DNA of 32,406 nucleotides from an uncultured Chloroflexota bacterium (GCA_937927665.1 CALBRY010000022.1:1-32406); one strand, 5' to 3'; positions 17,501 to 25,973 are shown, counted from the first letter of the stretch. A program made the numbers and translations. The notes: generated by a model from the sequence alone, not told the origin.

Positions 17501-19881
17501 CTTTGCGGCTCCCCTTGACTCAATTCCTCGGCGTCAAACAGATCACGAAGGGTTTCATCCGCGATTTCGTCTTCGTCACGCGCAAAGCTGGACAAAATCG
17601 CATCGGTATCGGGCAGGGTCGGCTCGTCGGTGCTGTATAAATCATTCAGATCGAGATCATCGCCCTCTAGAATCGAAGCCGCTGACGTGAATTTCGGCGC
17701 GGGCGTTTCCGCCTCATCCGATTCAAACATGAAGGCTTGATCGTCGTCCTCCCCTTCAAGCAGCAGATTCACATCCGGGTCTTGCGTGATGAGCGAGAAG
17801 AAATCATCGTCATCGTCGGTCGGCGGCGCGTCACTGGATGGCAATGGCGTACCGTACAGCGCGGCATGAATATCCGCATCGAGCGCGCCTTCGGGGATGT
17901 CATCTTCGCCAAACAGATCGGGAAGCTCAAACGAGTCGAGATCACCCGACGGGGCGGCGTCAAAACGATCAAACGACGGCAGATCATCGGCGGCGGCGGG
18001 CATTTCGTCGCTGCCAAACAGATCAAACACGACGGGCGGCGCTTCAAAATCACTGTCAAGCGAAGTCGGTTTGCGCTGCTGTGGCACGGGCGGCGGTTCG
18101 GGTTCAGGCTCAGGTTCGCCAAAACGCGAGAGCATCCCGGTTAAACCGTGACTGGGCGGCATCGCGTCACTAAAGCGCGGGATCAACGGCTCTTCCGGCT
18201 CATTGGCGGCTTGTTCTTTCGCCGCTTCAATCGTTTCGGTATCAAAGGCATTCAACCACGGCTGCGCCGGATCAAAGTTCTCCGGTTCATCCGGTACAGG
18301 TGCTGCCATCTCCCAATCAAACTCGCTGATAGACGGGGATGGCGGCGCATAAGGATCAATACTTGAAATGCCAAAATCAAACTCGTCATCTACGGCAGAT
18401 TCTTCGCTGAGTCCCTCAAAGCTGGGCGACGGTGGAATCGGATCGACGACGGTTGTAAACAGGTCTTCAGTTGAATCAAACGCACTAACATCCTGATCGC
18501 CGCGCTGCACCGATTGAACGATCGTGCTGAGTTCGCTCAACCATGTCAGCGTTTCGGCGCTGTCTTCCGGCGGGGCTTCGGCTTCGGAGTCGGAGTCAAG
18601 CACATCTGATGGCTGCGGCGGAAGTGTGCCCGTAGCGGGAATTTCCGGCTGATTCAAGAACCAGTCAAGATCAGGCTCATCGACGCTTTCAGACTCTTGA
18701 GGGCTGGATTTGCGCTGTGCGGCGACATCTCCAAAAAATTCATCGAGCCGTAACAACGTTCCTGTGCCAAACCCTGATGGCTTATCGCCGCTTTCCGGTT
18801 CATCTTCGCCGGAATACTGCGTCGCTTCGTCAGATTCTGTGAACCAGCTCTCATCCGGTCCATCCGCGATCATCGAATCAACTTCGGGATCGGGTGACGC
18901 ATTCACCACTTCCTGAAATTCTTCGTAAGCCGATGCGCGATCGGGCAGGGTGTCATAACCTGCTGCTGCGGCAGCCGCTGCGATCTCGTCGGTGACGCTG
19001 CTCCACGCACTATCATCCGATGACGGCAGATCCCAATCCATCGACGCTGCGATAGGTTGGCGCGGCGGCGATGGCGGCGGAGGCGGCGGAGGCTCTTCGT
19101 CTTCTTCCTGTCCCAGAATGCCCGTCACCCCGTCTTGAGAATCAGCGGCGCGGGAACTGATCGGCGAATCACCGAACATAAATTCCGGCGGAAGTTCTTC
19201 TTCCTCTTCGGGTGGCGTTTCAGCCGTGCCAAGCGAGTCGAAGAACGATTTGATCTCGTCGTGGGATTCTTCATCTTCCGGCTGAGGTGTAAAACCGGAA
19301 AACTCCGGGATCGGTGATGAGTCAAACGTGCCAGTGCTTCGCATCCACGCCGGGACATTCTCTTGCGGCACGGTGGGGATCGGCGGATCGGTCGTGAATT
19401 TATCGCCCGTTCGCATCCATTCCGGCTCTTCTTCCGGCTTCATCGATTCCATGCCCAAGAACCAATCGGGCAGCACCCCTGTACTGCCAGTGGGCGGTGC
19501 GGCAGGTTTATCAAGATCGGGGAGTTCCCCGGTATCATGAAATTCTGGAACTTCTTCTTCGATGCTTTTTTCGCGCCGCTGTTCCTGCTGGCGGGCGATC
19601 CACTCATCGTAGGTGAGTTCGGTATCCACTTTATCCGCGAGAAATGCGCCCGAAGCAAGCCAATCTTCGCTTAGACCGCCCTGCTTGAGCATATCCTCAT
19701 CATCTTCTTCGTCGCCTCCGGCGGAAAGCCATGGGGCGGGACCTTGGGGGCGCGGCGGAGATGAACTCGACGGCGCGCCCGGTACACCCTGTATTGGCGC
19801 GGGAGGCTTCGGGCTTGATTCTTCCCCGTCCTCATCATCATCCAACAGCCAGGGTGGAATTTCGTTCGGATTCTTCGCCAT
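14500..19881 (-). CDS. Giant acidic disordered membrane scaffold with SH3b domain (1793 aa)
   Basis: Residues 1 to about 1325 are extremely rich in Asp, Glu, Ser and Pro and should be disordered. They carry many short aromatic motifs: W at 11, 51, 74, 140, 155 and 179 in PPWLL, APWLS, EDWLA, PDWFL, PEWMR and PAWMR contexts, with more later (LPDWMRDEE, GADWLDD). Four DFF(S/G) repeats occur near 944-1022. A basic stretch (KRRRRTARR) precedes membrane helix 1 (about 1343-1362). An outer domain (about 1363-1600) is not recognised. A Thr/Pro linker leads to an SH3b domain (about 1617-1680, with RTVNVRGGAGTDF and DGWVSALLVE), then a second linker and helix 2 (about 1764-1782) with a basic tail. Both ends should lie in the cytoplasm. 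It looks like a scaffold linking cytoplasm to wall; that role is inferred. Confidence 0.85.
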   Translation of the reverse strand: MAKNPNEIPPWLLDDDEDGEESSPKPPAPIQGVPGAPSSSSPPRPQGPAPWLSAGGDEEDDEDMLKQGGLSEDWLASGAFLADKVDTELTYDEWIARQQEQRREKSIEEEVPEFHDTGELPDLDKPAAPPTGSTGVLPDWFLGMESMKPEEEPEWMRTGDKFTTDPPIPTVPQENVPAWMRSTGTFDSSPIPEFSGFTPQPEDEESHDEIKSFFDSLGTAETPPEEEEELPPEFMFGDSPISSRAADSQDGVTGILGQEEDEEPPPPPPPSPPRQPIAASMDWDLPSSDDSAWSSVTDEIAAAAAAAGYDTLPDRASAYEEFQEVVNASPDPEVDSMIADGPDESWFTESDEATQYSGEDEPESGDKPSGFGTGTLLRLDEFFGDVAAQRKSSPQESESVDEPDLDWFLNQPEIPATGTLPPQPSDVLDSDSEAEAPPEDSAETLTWLSELSTIVQSVQRGDQDVSAFDSTEDLFTTVVDPIPPSPSFEGLSEESAVDDEFDFGISSIDPYAPPSPSISEFDWEMAAPVPDEPENFDPAQPWLNAFDTETIEAAKEQAANEPEEPLIPRFSDAMPPSHGLTGMLSRFGEPEPEPEPPPVPQQRKPTSLDSDFEAPPVVFDLFGSDEMPAAADDLPSFDRFDAAPSGDLDSFELPDLFGEDDIPEGALDADIHAALYGTPLPSSDAPPTDDDDDFFSLITQDPDVNLLLEGEDDDQAFMFESDEAETPAPKFTSAASILEGDDLDLNDLYSTDEPTLPDTDAILSSFARDEDEIADETLRDLFDAEELSQGEPQSAHEAVQPADLEPGDDFASVLAGISVESEASEPPSSYDPWAEMPLDDDFAELAPLEPVDLSQLVTTEDVNMIGTAEAETMFGDVEDDDLFGELTFADQIDANTPPGQTLSPSDTIDFGDDVDASDTLDLGAELELADAPPAPAPAVAAHDDGDFFGSFALDEEEPSPIESDFFSTFELDEAPEAAPSSDPDFFSSLSFEGEEPVASAADASQPTSDADFFSSLEFQGEPQPSADKDELPDYDPIPAPTSAKPVQELPDWMRDEEPAQEFISSEFEQPPQDDFFTGFETASKQEDEPAAASTPVFSSLEDYLASLNPGEVPEITPETEALLRESNVDLDRLFTEGLPTKTEVTPQSGDLQPGMGADWLDDVQKQTRDVSPSAIVRQLKDKPETELPDRLKKLRQREKEVADKSGVTEAPKRGRRRAAEQPSPEDSSIPGELTAVPVIAPGAMTLAQTVTVKPEQQAKVDLLRSMAAPLAARGTIKPGEARLSAIDLTYDTPFLRDLEDNENALVRQTRTDDLPKLSESPTAAPAKPRAKRRRRTARRYDRLFVSVLILLAMLAPLFITELQIAQPPSSLRDASGAQASAAYRMLNSIAPGDYVLIAAEYGPSSAGELDRMTDAVLRHVLLRGGRPVIISANPFGVVRTGNLIDTINEDAAFLNRINAPGGVLLPNLDYYLIRYLAGGAIGVRSFSEDPAAALSINIDGGSTSIQARSLADFAALMLIADNPDDLRMYAEQVAPMLRAPFLAAVSYAAAPAAEAYTGTAFVFDGLLIGGIDAAAYQAALTTVNPVERGERLPTPTPTIAPTNPPAGEAPSGEAPTVTGQTAIVIGSRTVNVRGGAGTDFAIVTTIAPGAVVQVIELNADQSWVHVLLDDGRDGWVSALLVELSETGSAAPSLASFKAAARQDPDPTGTPRPTRTPASTLESTAEASAADATAEATAAPFVLPTLTLDTNLSPDELAERRFSAFYMGIIASSAVIALGAVFNIVRGLRKRRGR
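16810..17055 (-). repeat. Degenerate tandem DFF(S/G) repeats inside the scaffold gene
   Basis: Four successive units encode DFFGSFALDEEE, DFFSTFELDEAP, DFFSSLSFEGEE and DFFSSLEFQGEP, spaced 18-27 residues apart by Ser/Pro/Ala-rich spacers. At DNA level each unit is seen on the plus strand as a GAAGAAATC or similar block. A related DDFFSLI lies near 17800 and a DDFFTGFE near 16660. Uneven spacing suggests selection on the motif, not recent DNA duplication. Confidence 0.7.
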
Positions 19882-19887
19882 TACCCG

Positions 19888-20484
19888 CTACTCCCGGTAG
19901 TTACGGTCTTGCCCGATCAGGACGCGCACACCAGTGACCACCGTTGCCAGCGCGATCCCGAGCAGGATACCCCGCTCTCCAGCGCTCACCGGAACGGCGA
20001 GCAGCCAAGCGCGGATTTGCCCGATCGTGCCGCTTCCGGGCAGCACGCCGATCAACATGATGAGCAGCACAACAGTGAATAAAATGCCGCTCCATGTCAC
20101 GCCGCGCCGCATATAACGGTACGCGCCGTATACCAGCGCGAACAAGACCAGCCCCGCAAGCGCCGATTCAAGCGCGACCTGCACTGTTTCCAGCAGAGTC
20201 ATATTCGCTTCGTCTTGACCACTGAGCCACAGGTAGATCACCAACCCGGCGGCAAGCAGCATCACCAGACTATAGCCCGATCCCCGCCCCCGTGTGAACA
20301 GGCGGCGCAGATGGACGCTGTAAAGATTGAGAATACCGATAAGGACAGATACCGCGATCGTGATTGCGGCGATTTGCAGCAGCGCATTGGTTACGGGATT
20401 CGGGAACAGCAGCAGACCAAACAAGGTGATCAGCCCGAACCCGACCGCGACCGCCGCCGCGAGGATGCTCCATAAGCGATTCAC
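19888..20484 (-). CDS. Polytopic membrane protein of the scaffold operon
   Basis: This 198-aa protein has about six hydrophobic helices, including ILAAAVAVGFGLITLFGLLL, IAAITIAVSVLIGILNLY, LVMLLAAGLVIYLWLSG and ILFTVVLLIMLIGVLPG. A basic loop (HLRRLFTRGRG) is probably cytoplasmic. It is not a recognised family. The GTG start lies 3 nt after the preceding stop and takes its ribosome-binding site from the GGTGGGGG end of that gene. The scaffold gene follows after 6 nt. It may be a paired membrane subunit with the other polytopic protein of this operon, though no clear sequence kinship is visible by eye. Confidence 0.78.
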   Translation of the reverse strand: MNRLWSILAAAVAVGFGLITLFGLLLFPNPVTNALLQIAAITIAVSVLIGILNLYSVHLRRLFTRGRGSGYSLVMLLAAGLVIYLWLSGQDEANMTLLETVQVALESALAGLVLFALVYGAYRYMRRGVTWSGILFTVVLLIMLIGVLPGSGTIGQIRAWLLAVPVSAGERGILLGIALATVVTGVRVLIGQDRNYRE

Positions 20485-20487
20485 GGT

Positions 20488-21267
20488 TTAACCCCCACCG
20501 AACAAACGTGTCGCGATCACATAGCCGATCGCCGTCACCATGCCGCCGATCACTAACCAGCGCAGCACATCAATCGTGACCGCACTGGCAAGCGTTCCGG
20601 CGTCGTCGCCCAAGTAAGCGCCCGCAACAAACATTTCTTCACCAATGATCGGCGTCGTCGCCATACCGAACGCGACCGCCTGCCCGATCAGTTGATCACT
20701 ACCCGCAACCGAACGGCGCTGCCCGCGTGATCCGGCATCGAGCAAAAGCGCCATTTCTGCGCCATACGAGCCAAAAAGAATATTTCCGCTGACACGTTCC
20801 GCGCCCGCCGTCCCGGTGAGCGCCGCCGCGAATGCCAGCCCGCCCGTCCGCTGAAGCGACGGATACCAGCGTACAGCCGTCGCAGAGACACGATCGACAT
20901 GCTGGCGAGATTGATACGCCCGGTAGAGCGTTCCATAAGCAAGAGGTAGAAAAGTGGGGTCGCTGCCGGATACGATCGGCGTTTCAATGCCGATTGCGGT
21001 ACGGCGGGCAACCTGCAAGACCATTTCGGCGCACGCCATCGCCAGTGCGGTGGCTTCACCACCCACGCCAGCTCCACCGAACGAAAGATGAAGCGGTCGC
21101 GCGGCTTCAATCGATTCGCCAATCATCAGCGGAATCGCGCTGTAGCCTGGCAGCGGACGCAGCGGAAATGCCGAACGCTTGCGGCGGGCGAATTGTGTCA
21201 AGATCGCCAACGCTGCCAGCGTGATTGTCAGGAAGATCAGAGTGATTACCCGTGTTGAGTTATCCAA
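20488..21267 (-). CDS. Two-anchor membrane protein, possibly DUF6754-like
   Basis: The 259-aa product has an N-terminal helix (about 7-25, ITLIFLTITLAALAIL), a soluble middle of roughly 200 residues and a C-terminal helix (about 232-252, WLVIGGMVTAIGYVIA). The middle has a Gly/Ala-rich core with LHLSFGGAGVGGEATALAMA and IETPIVSGSDPTFLPLA, which recalls the domain named DUF6754 from memory; this assignment is uncertain. The TTG start at 21267 is supported by a GCGGAGCGG sequence ending a few bases before it. It follows the 88-aa gene after 14 nt. Function is unknown. Confidence 0.72.
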   Translation of the reverse strand: MDNSTRVITLIFLTITLAALAILTQFARRKRSAFPLRPLPGYSAIPLMIGESIEAARPLHLSFGGAGVGGEATALAMACAEMVLQVARRTAIGIETPIVSGSDPTFLPLAYGTLYRAYQSRQHVDRVSATAVRWYPSLQRTGGLAFAAALTGTAGAERVSGNILFGSYGAEMALLLDAGSRGQRRSVAGSDQLIGQAVAFGMATTPIIGEEMFVAGAYLGDDAGTLASAVTIDVLRWLVIGGMVTAIGYVIATRLFGGG

Positions 21268-21281
21268 CGCATCCGCTCCGC

Positions 21282-21548
21282 TTACTGCTCATCCTGCTCA
21301 GACGGGGGATTATCATCCGGCGACTCCAGCGCGGCGCGCAGGGATTCAATACCTTGTGGAGTCTCCAGCGCCGACGCAAGACCGCGTATCGTTTCCCCCA
21401 AACCGAATACGCTCATGGCGGGCTGCGCGACGTAGAGCACCTGTGCGCCCAATGCGCCGAGCGGTTCAACCGCGTCTAGCAGCAGCGAGATCGCCCGCGC
21501 CCAACCCCGCGCTTTGACTTCAGCAACCCAATTTTGCCCGTTGTCCAT
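21282..21548 (-). CDS. Small hypothetical protein, first gene of the scaffold operon
   Basis: This 88-aa protein begins MDNGQNWVAEVKARGWARA and has a moderately hydrophobic helix (about 22-50, with LLLDAVEPLGALGAQVLYVA) and an acidic, Pro-rich tail (SPDDNPPSEQDEQ). I choose the ATG at 21548, although the frame stays open upstream, because an extended -10 element sits 7 nt before it and there is no ribosome-binding site. The transcript would thus start at or next to the ATG. No family is recognised. It may be a regulator or small subunit for the operon it leads. Confidence 0.65.
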   Translation of the reverse strand: MDNGQNWVAEVKARGWARAISLLLDAVEPLGALGAQVLYVAQPAMSVFGLGETIRGLASALETPQGIESLRAALESPDDNPPSEQDEQ

Positions 21549-21555
21549 AAGGCGG

Positions 21556-21564
21556 AGTATAGCA
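21556..21564 (-). promoter_or_regulatory. Extended -10 promoter giving a leaderless start for the operon
   Basis: On the minus strand TGC-TATACT occupies 21564-21556, an extended -10 form (TGnTATAAT-like). The 7-nt gap to the ATG at 21548 puts the transcription start at the start codon. A weak TTGATG lies 20 nt further upstream, too distant for a good -35. Confidence 0.6.
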
Positions 21565-21675
21565 CACGCGTGTTTTCCGCACATCAAAAACGTGAAGGGG
21601 ACTTTTAGACCATACAGCCCCATCCAGTGCTTCGCGCCAGAAGGAGCTAACAGGAGACAAACAAAGTTGAAACCG

Positions 21676-23367
21676 CTAACTATCCTTGAACTTGATCGGC
21701 ATCAGCGCCAGCGCGCGACCATTCAGCATCAAGCGCGCCGATTTAAGCGACCGCGCGATCGGATCAAGCGCGGCGGCAATAGGTGGAATCGGGCTGCGAT
21801 GACGCGACTCGTACACGAATGCCGGAACACTGGCGGGGAGATGAGCAAGTTCACGCGCTTTTTCGATGGCGGCGCGCAGATCACCCAATTGATCGACCAA
21901 TCCGTGATCGCGTGCTTGTGCGCCAGTCCACACGCGCCCGCCGCCCACCGCGTCGATCTGCTCTGTTGATTGATGCCGCGCCCGCGCTACCCGTTCGATG
22001 AATTGGCGGTAGCTGTGCTGCACGCTTGCCGTAACCACCGCCCGCCCACCTTCGCTGAACGGCGCGGAAGTATCGAACAAATCCGAGTTTGTGCCGCGCT
22101 TAAACATGACCGAACGCGCCCCGATCATCGTTTCCAGATCGCCTGTAACAGGTTTCGCCGCCACCACACCGATCGATCCGGTGATCGTCCCCGGCTGCGC
22201 GACGATCCACTGTGCCGGACACGCGACCATATAGCCGCCGCTTGCCGCTACGCCATTCATGAAGGCGATCACAGGACGGGTTTTAGCGAGTTCATCTAAA
22301 GCACTCGCCATCGCTTCTGCCGCGACTGCCGCACCGCCGCCGCTGTCGATAAACAGAATAACTGCCGCCGCATCGTCGTTCTCCAACAGCGCCCGCACCT
22401 GCTGCACAATCGTGAGATCGCCCGCTGTTTCTTCGCCCACAAACGGGAGCGGAATCGGCAGCGGAATCGGACTGCCGCCGCTTTCGCCGGGGAGCATCAT
22501 CCCGGTGATCGGCAAAATTGCGACATAACGATCGCGGCGCGGCGGATCAAGCGCGATCAAACGGTGTTCCGCCTGCTCCCAATCGACCAGATGTTTAGTC
22601 TGCAAAATATCGGGGAGATTTTCTTCGTATGCGAGTCCATCCACATAGCCGAGCATCAGCGCATCCGTATCGAGATGCGGCGCGGTATCGATCATCACGT
22701 GAATTTGTTCGGCGGATTTTCCGCGTGAAGCGGCGATCGCATCCACAATGATCGCGTAACGCGAATCGAGCAGCCAATCGATCTGGGCGCGCGATTCCGG
22801 CGAGACATCATTGCGCGAAAGCTGATCAAACGCGCCTTTGTACGGTGTGATCGCCACGACATCAAGCGCGATCCCAACCTGTGCCAGCGCATCTTTTAGG
22901 AACGTGGCGCGCTGGAATAAGCCGACCACCGCCAGATCGCCGCCGGGCTGCATGAATATGCGGCTGCACGCGCTGGCGATCAAATACGAGCCAAGATCGT
23001 AATTTTGCGCGTAGGCGATCACCTCTTTACCCGTGCCGCGCAGTCGTTCGATCATGCCGCGTAAGGTCTGGGTATCCGCCAGCGACAGCGCCGGATCGCG
23101 CAGAAACAGGATCACCCCTTTGGGGCGCGGATCGGCGGCGACGCGCTGAAATGCCTTATCGAGTTCCCATAAACTCAGCGCCGGTTCTCCAAAAAAACGA
23201 CGTTCCCACCATGGGCGCGCTTCAGGCAGTGCCGGAATCCCGCCATCGAGCGAGAACATAACAAAATCAAGATCATGCTGCCGTCGTTTTCGCCAATTGC
23301 GCGCATCGCGGATCACTTTGCGAATCGAACGCAGCGGGTTTAACCGCCGCAGTGAAAATCGTGTCAT
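21676..23367 (-). CDS. sppA: SppA-type signal peptide peptidase, two-domain form, without membrane anchor
   Basis: This 563-aa serine protease is of the long SppA type (S49 family), with two related halves. The Lys of the catalytic dyad is K177 in TPYKGAFDQL, and the Ser is S376 in NGVAASGGYM, followed by GTITGSIGV. Both catalytic residues are therefore present. SppA cleaves signal peptides and membrane fragments after secretion. Unlike the classical enzyme, there is no hydrophobic N-terminal helix; residues 1-35 are basic (NWRKRRQ), so it may be cytoplasmic or bound peripherally. A GCGGG sequence precedes the ATG. It is divergent from the kinase gene and may share its upstream region. It ends 112 nt before the scaffold operon promoter. 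Confidence 0.9.
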   Translation of the reverse strand: MTRFSLRRLNPLRSIRKVIRDARNWRKRRQHDLDFVMFSLDGGIPALPEARPWWERRFFGEPALSLWELDKAFQRVAADPRPKGVILFLRDPALSLADTQTLRGMIERLRGTGKEVIAYAQNYDLGSYLIASACSRIFMQPGGDLAVVGLFQRATFLKDALAQVGIALDVVAITPYKGAFDQLSRNDVSPESRAQIDWLLDSRYAIIVDAIAASRGKSAEQIHVMIDTAPHLDTDALMLGYVDGLAYEENLPDILQTKHLVDWEQAEHRLIALDPPRRDRYVAILPITGMMLPGESGGSPIPLPIPLPFVGEETAGDLTIVQQVRALLENDDAAAVILFIDSGGGAAVAAEAMASALDELAKTRPVIAFMNGVAASGGYMVACPAQWIVAQPGTITGSIGVVAAKPVTGDLETMIGARSVMFKRGTNSDLFDTSAPFSEGGRAVVTASVQHSYRQFIERVARARHQSTEQIDAVGGGRVWTGAQARDHGLVDQLGDLRAAIEKARELAHLPASVPAFVYESRHRSPIPPIAAALDPIARSLKSARLMLNGRALALMPIKFKDS

Positions 23368-23432
23368 CGTTTACCCGCTAGGTTTGAAATGTAAAAACTC
23401 ACATGGATGAGTGCAAGAATTAGGGTTGCTGC

Positions 23433-23460
23433 TTGCACGCCTCACAACTTAGATTAGTAT
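23433..23460 (+). promoter_or_regulatory. Sigma70-like promoter of the histidine kinase gene
   Basis: TTGCAC (23433-23438) and TAGTAT (23455-23460) are 16 nt apart in the divergent gap between sppA and the kinase gene. The start would lie about 30 nt before the TTG start codon. Confidence 0.5.
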
Positions 23461-23495
23461 AGGTGCAAATCCTCGTTCTTTAGGAGTACAACCTT

Positions 23496-25940
23496 TTGCC
23501 TCCCGAGGTACAGCGGAATCCATCGGTTTCATCGCGGTTGCTATCGCTGTTGACTGCCCCAAATGCCGAAGTTCGCGGCAGTTCGTCACGCGTTCGTGCC
23601 TCAAGGGTGGCGGGTTGTCTGCTCATCGCGCTGATTGTTTTGGTGGTGATCATTCTGCTGCATTGGGCGGCGGGTAACTTGGAAGCACTATCGATCATCG
23701 GCATGTTGTTCATTGCCGTGAGTTATATTCTCAGCCGCACGCAGTATTATACCATCGGCGGGCTTCTGGCATTTATCACTGCGTGGATCACGCCCCTGAT
23801 CGGGTCAATCATGAATACACTCTATCCGACCGTCTCGATCCTGATGATCGCGATATGGGGAATCATCGGTTTAAGCCTTGTCTTTGTTATGCGGGCGGAT
23901 CGCCGTGATGTCGAAAATGCACTGCGCGACCGCGAAGAACGCTACCGTCTGATCACACAGTACATGACGGATTACGCCTACTCGCTGCGGATTGCGGATG
24001 ATGGGCGCTGGATCGTCGAATGGGTAGAAGGTGCGTGGACGGCGATCACCGGGCAGACAATCAGCGCCATTCAGACTCTACGCTGGACAGAAGTCGTACA
24101 CCCGGACGATCTCGGAATCCTCCGCGATCGCGATGAAGGACTGCTGCGCGGTGAACGCGGCATTCACGAATACCGCATCCGTAAACCGGATGGCTCGGTG
24201 CGCTGGATACGCGATTACGGATATCCCGTTTGGAACAAAGCACACACCCGTATTGAACATGTGTACGGCGGTGTACAGGAGATTACCGACCGCCGCGAAG
24301 CCGAAGCGATAGCGGAAGAACAACGCCGCCTCGCTGATGCGCTCCGCGAAACCGCTTCTGTGATCTCAAACACGCTTGAACAGGACGAAGTTTTAGATCG
24401 GATTCTGGAACAGGTCTTTCGCGTAATCCCGTCGGACTCGGCGGATATTATGCTGATCGAAGCAGGAAAAGCGCGCATTGTCCGCGCACGCGGTTACACC
24501 GAACATATCGGCGGGGCGGCACTGCTGGCACTTGAAATTAACATCAATGAAGTGCCGAACTTTCGGCGGATGTTCATGACGGGGGAAAGTATCCTCGTCA
24601 CCGATGTGGACACCGCCACCGATTGGCGGATGCGCGAGATCAGTGCATGGATTCGCTCCTATGTGGGTACGCCGATCATCCTTGACGGCATCACGATGGG
24701 CTTTATCAACGTCACCAGCGATCAGCCGAACACCTTTACACAGACACACGCCGCGCATCTGCGCGCCTTCGCCAGCCAAGCGGCGATCGCCATCCGCAAC
24801 GCGCTTTTATTCGATGAAGTGCGCCGCTATGCCGACGCGCTCGGTATGATGGTTGTTGAGCGCACGAACGAACTCAGCTTGGAGCGGGAACGACTGCGCG
24901 CCATTCTGGAGGCATCGGGCGAAGGCGTTGTGTACTGGGAAAACGGCACGATCAAGTATGTGAATCCCGCCTTTGCCCGCATGATCGGCTACACACAGCA
25001 GGAATTGATCAATCAACCTTTGATCATGATGCGCGAACCGCGCATGAGCGAAGCCCGCGCGACGGCGTTACTCAACCGGGTGCAGCGGCTCGTCAAACAT
25101 CGCATCTGGCGCGGTGAAATGCCAGTCCGCCGGAAAGACGGGGCGATCTTCGTAGCAGGCATCACGCTTTCGCTCGTGACAGGCTCGGAAGGCAGCGATC
25201 CTGTGGTGCGCGTGGTCACGATTGTGCGCGATATCACCCGCGAAAAAGCGCTGCAACAGCAGCAGTCGCAGTTTGTCGCGCACGCATCGCATGAGCTTCG
25301 CACGCCGATCACGAATTTTAAGACGCGGCTGCATCTGCTCCGGCGCGATCCGGCAAATCTCGAAAAACATATCAGCATTATGGAAGAAGTCAGTGAACGG
25401 ATGCGGCGGCTGGTGAATGACCTGCTCGATCTCAGCCGGTTTGAGCGCGGCTTGATCCCGCTTCACCTCAACGATGTTGACCTGCTACAGCTTGTCACAC
25501 GGGTGTTTAACGCCCAGCAGGAAGAAGCAAATCGCAAACAGATCATGCTCACGTTGAGTTTGGCGGAAACTCCGCTGCAAGCGCGGGTGGACGAAGAACG
25601 CATGATTCAAGTCGTGACGAATCTGGTCACGAATGCGATTCACTATACGCCATCCGGCGGCGTGATCGTCGTTTCGGTGAATGCGGCGGCTGATGGACAG
25701 CATGCCGAAATTCAGGTGAGAGATACCGGAATCGGCATTTCGGTGGATCATCTGCCGCTGATCTTCCAACCGTTTTACCGGGTATCCAACGAAGTTGAGG
25801 GCAGCGGTTTGGGCTTGAGCATCGCCAAACAATTGGTCGAACAGCACGGCGGGACGATTTTTGTTGAGAGTCAGCTTGGGGTAGGCACTGTTTTTACGAT
25901 CACCCTGCGCTTGATTCGTCCCTTACGGCAGACGCCTTAA
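23496..25940 (+). CDS. Orphan sensor histidine kinase (membrane, PAS-GAF-PAS-HisKA-HATPase)
   Basis: The 814-aa protein has four or so N-terminal membrane helices (about 43-135), then a PAS domain (about 140-265, ending GVQEITDRREAEA), a GAF domain (about 280-425), a second PAS domain (about 460-580), HisKA with the phosphoacceptor His599 in ASHELRTP, and HATPase_c with the N box NLVTNAIHYTP, G1 box DTGIGIS and G2 box GSGLGLSIAK. All catalytic motifs are intact. It should autophosphorylate in response to a membrane or cytoplasmic signal. The TTG start is supported by TAGGAG 9 nt before it. No response regulator gene is in the window, so its partner is elsewhere. Confidence 0.92.
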   Translation: MPPEVQRNPSVSSRLLSLLTAPNAEVRGSSSRVRASRVAGCLLIALIVLVVIILLHWAAGNLEALSIIGMLFIAVSYILSRTQYYTIGGLLAFITAWITPLIGSIMNTLYPTVSILMIAIWGIIGLSLVFVMRADRRDVENALRDREERYRLITQYMTDYAYSLRIADDGRWIVEWVEGAWTAITGQTISAIQTLRWTEVVHPDDLGILRDRDEGLLRGERGIHEYRIRKPDGSVRWIRDYGYPVWNKAHTRIEHVYGGVQEITDRREAEAIAEEQRRLADALRETASVISNTLEQDEVLDRILEQVFRVIPSDSADIMLIEAGKARIVRARGYTEHIGGAALLALEININEVPNFRRMFMTGESILVTDVDTATDWRMREISAWIRSYVGTPIILDGITMGFINVTSDQPNTFTQTHAAHLRAFASQAAIAIRNALLFDEVRRYADALGMMVVERTNELSLERERLRAILEASGEGVVYWENGTIKYVNPAFARMIGYTQQELINQPLIMMREPRMSEARATALLNRVQRLVKHRIWRGEMPVRRKDGAIFVAGITLSLVTGSEGSDPVVRVVTIVRDITREKALQQQQSQFVAHASHELRTPITNFKTRLHLLRRDPANLEKHISIMEEVSERMRRLVNDLLDLSRFERGLIPLHLNDVDLLQLVTRVFNAQQEEANRKQIMLTLSLAETPLQARVDEERMIQVVTNLVTNAIHYTPSGGVIVVSVNAAADGQHAEIQVRDTGIGISVDHLPLIFQPFYRVSNEVEGSGLGLSIAKQLVEQHGGTIFVESQLGVGTVFTITLRLIRPLRQTP

Positions 25941-25973
25941 TAACCGCCCTGTCCGTTTGAGGCATAAGACGAC

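Noticed and set aside
21549..21623. N-terminal extension of the 88-aa gene
   Set aside because: It would run through the extended -10 element; the short form fits the promoter geometry.
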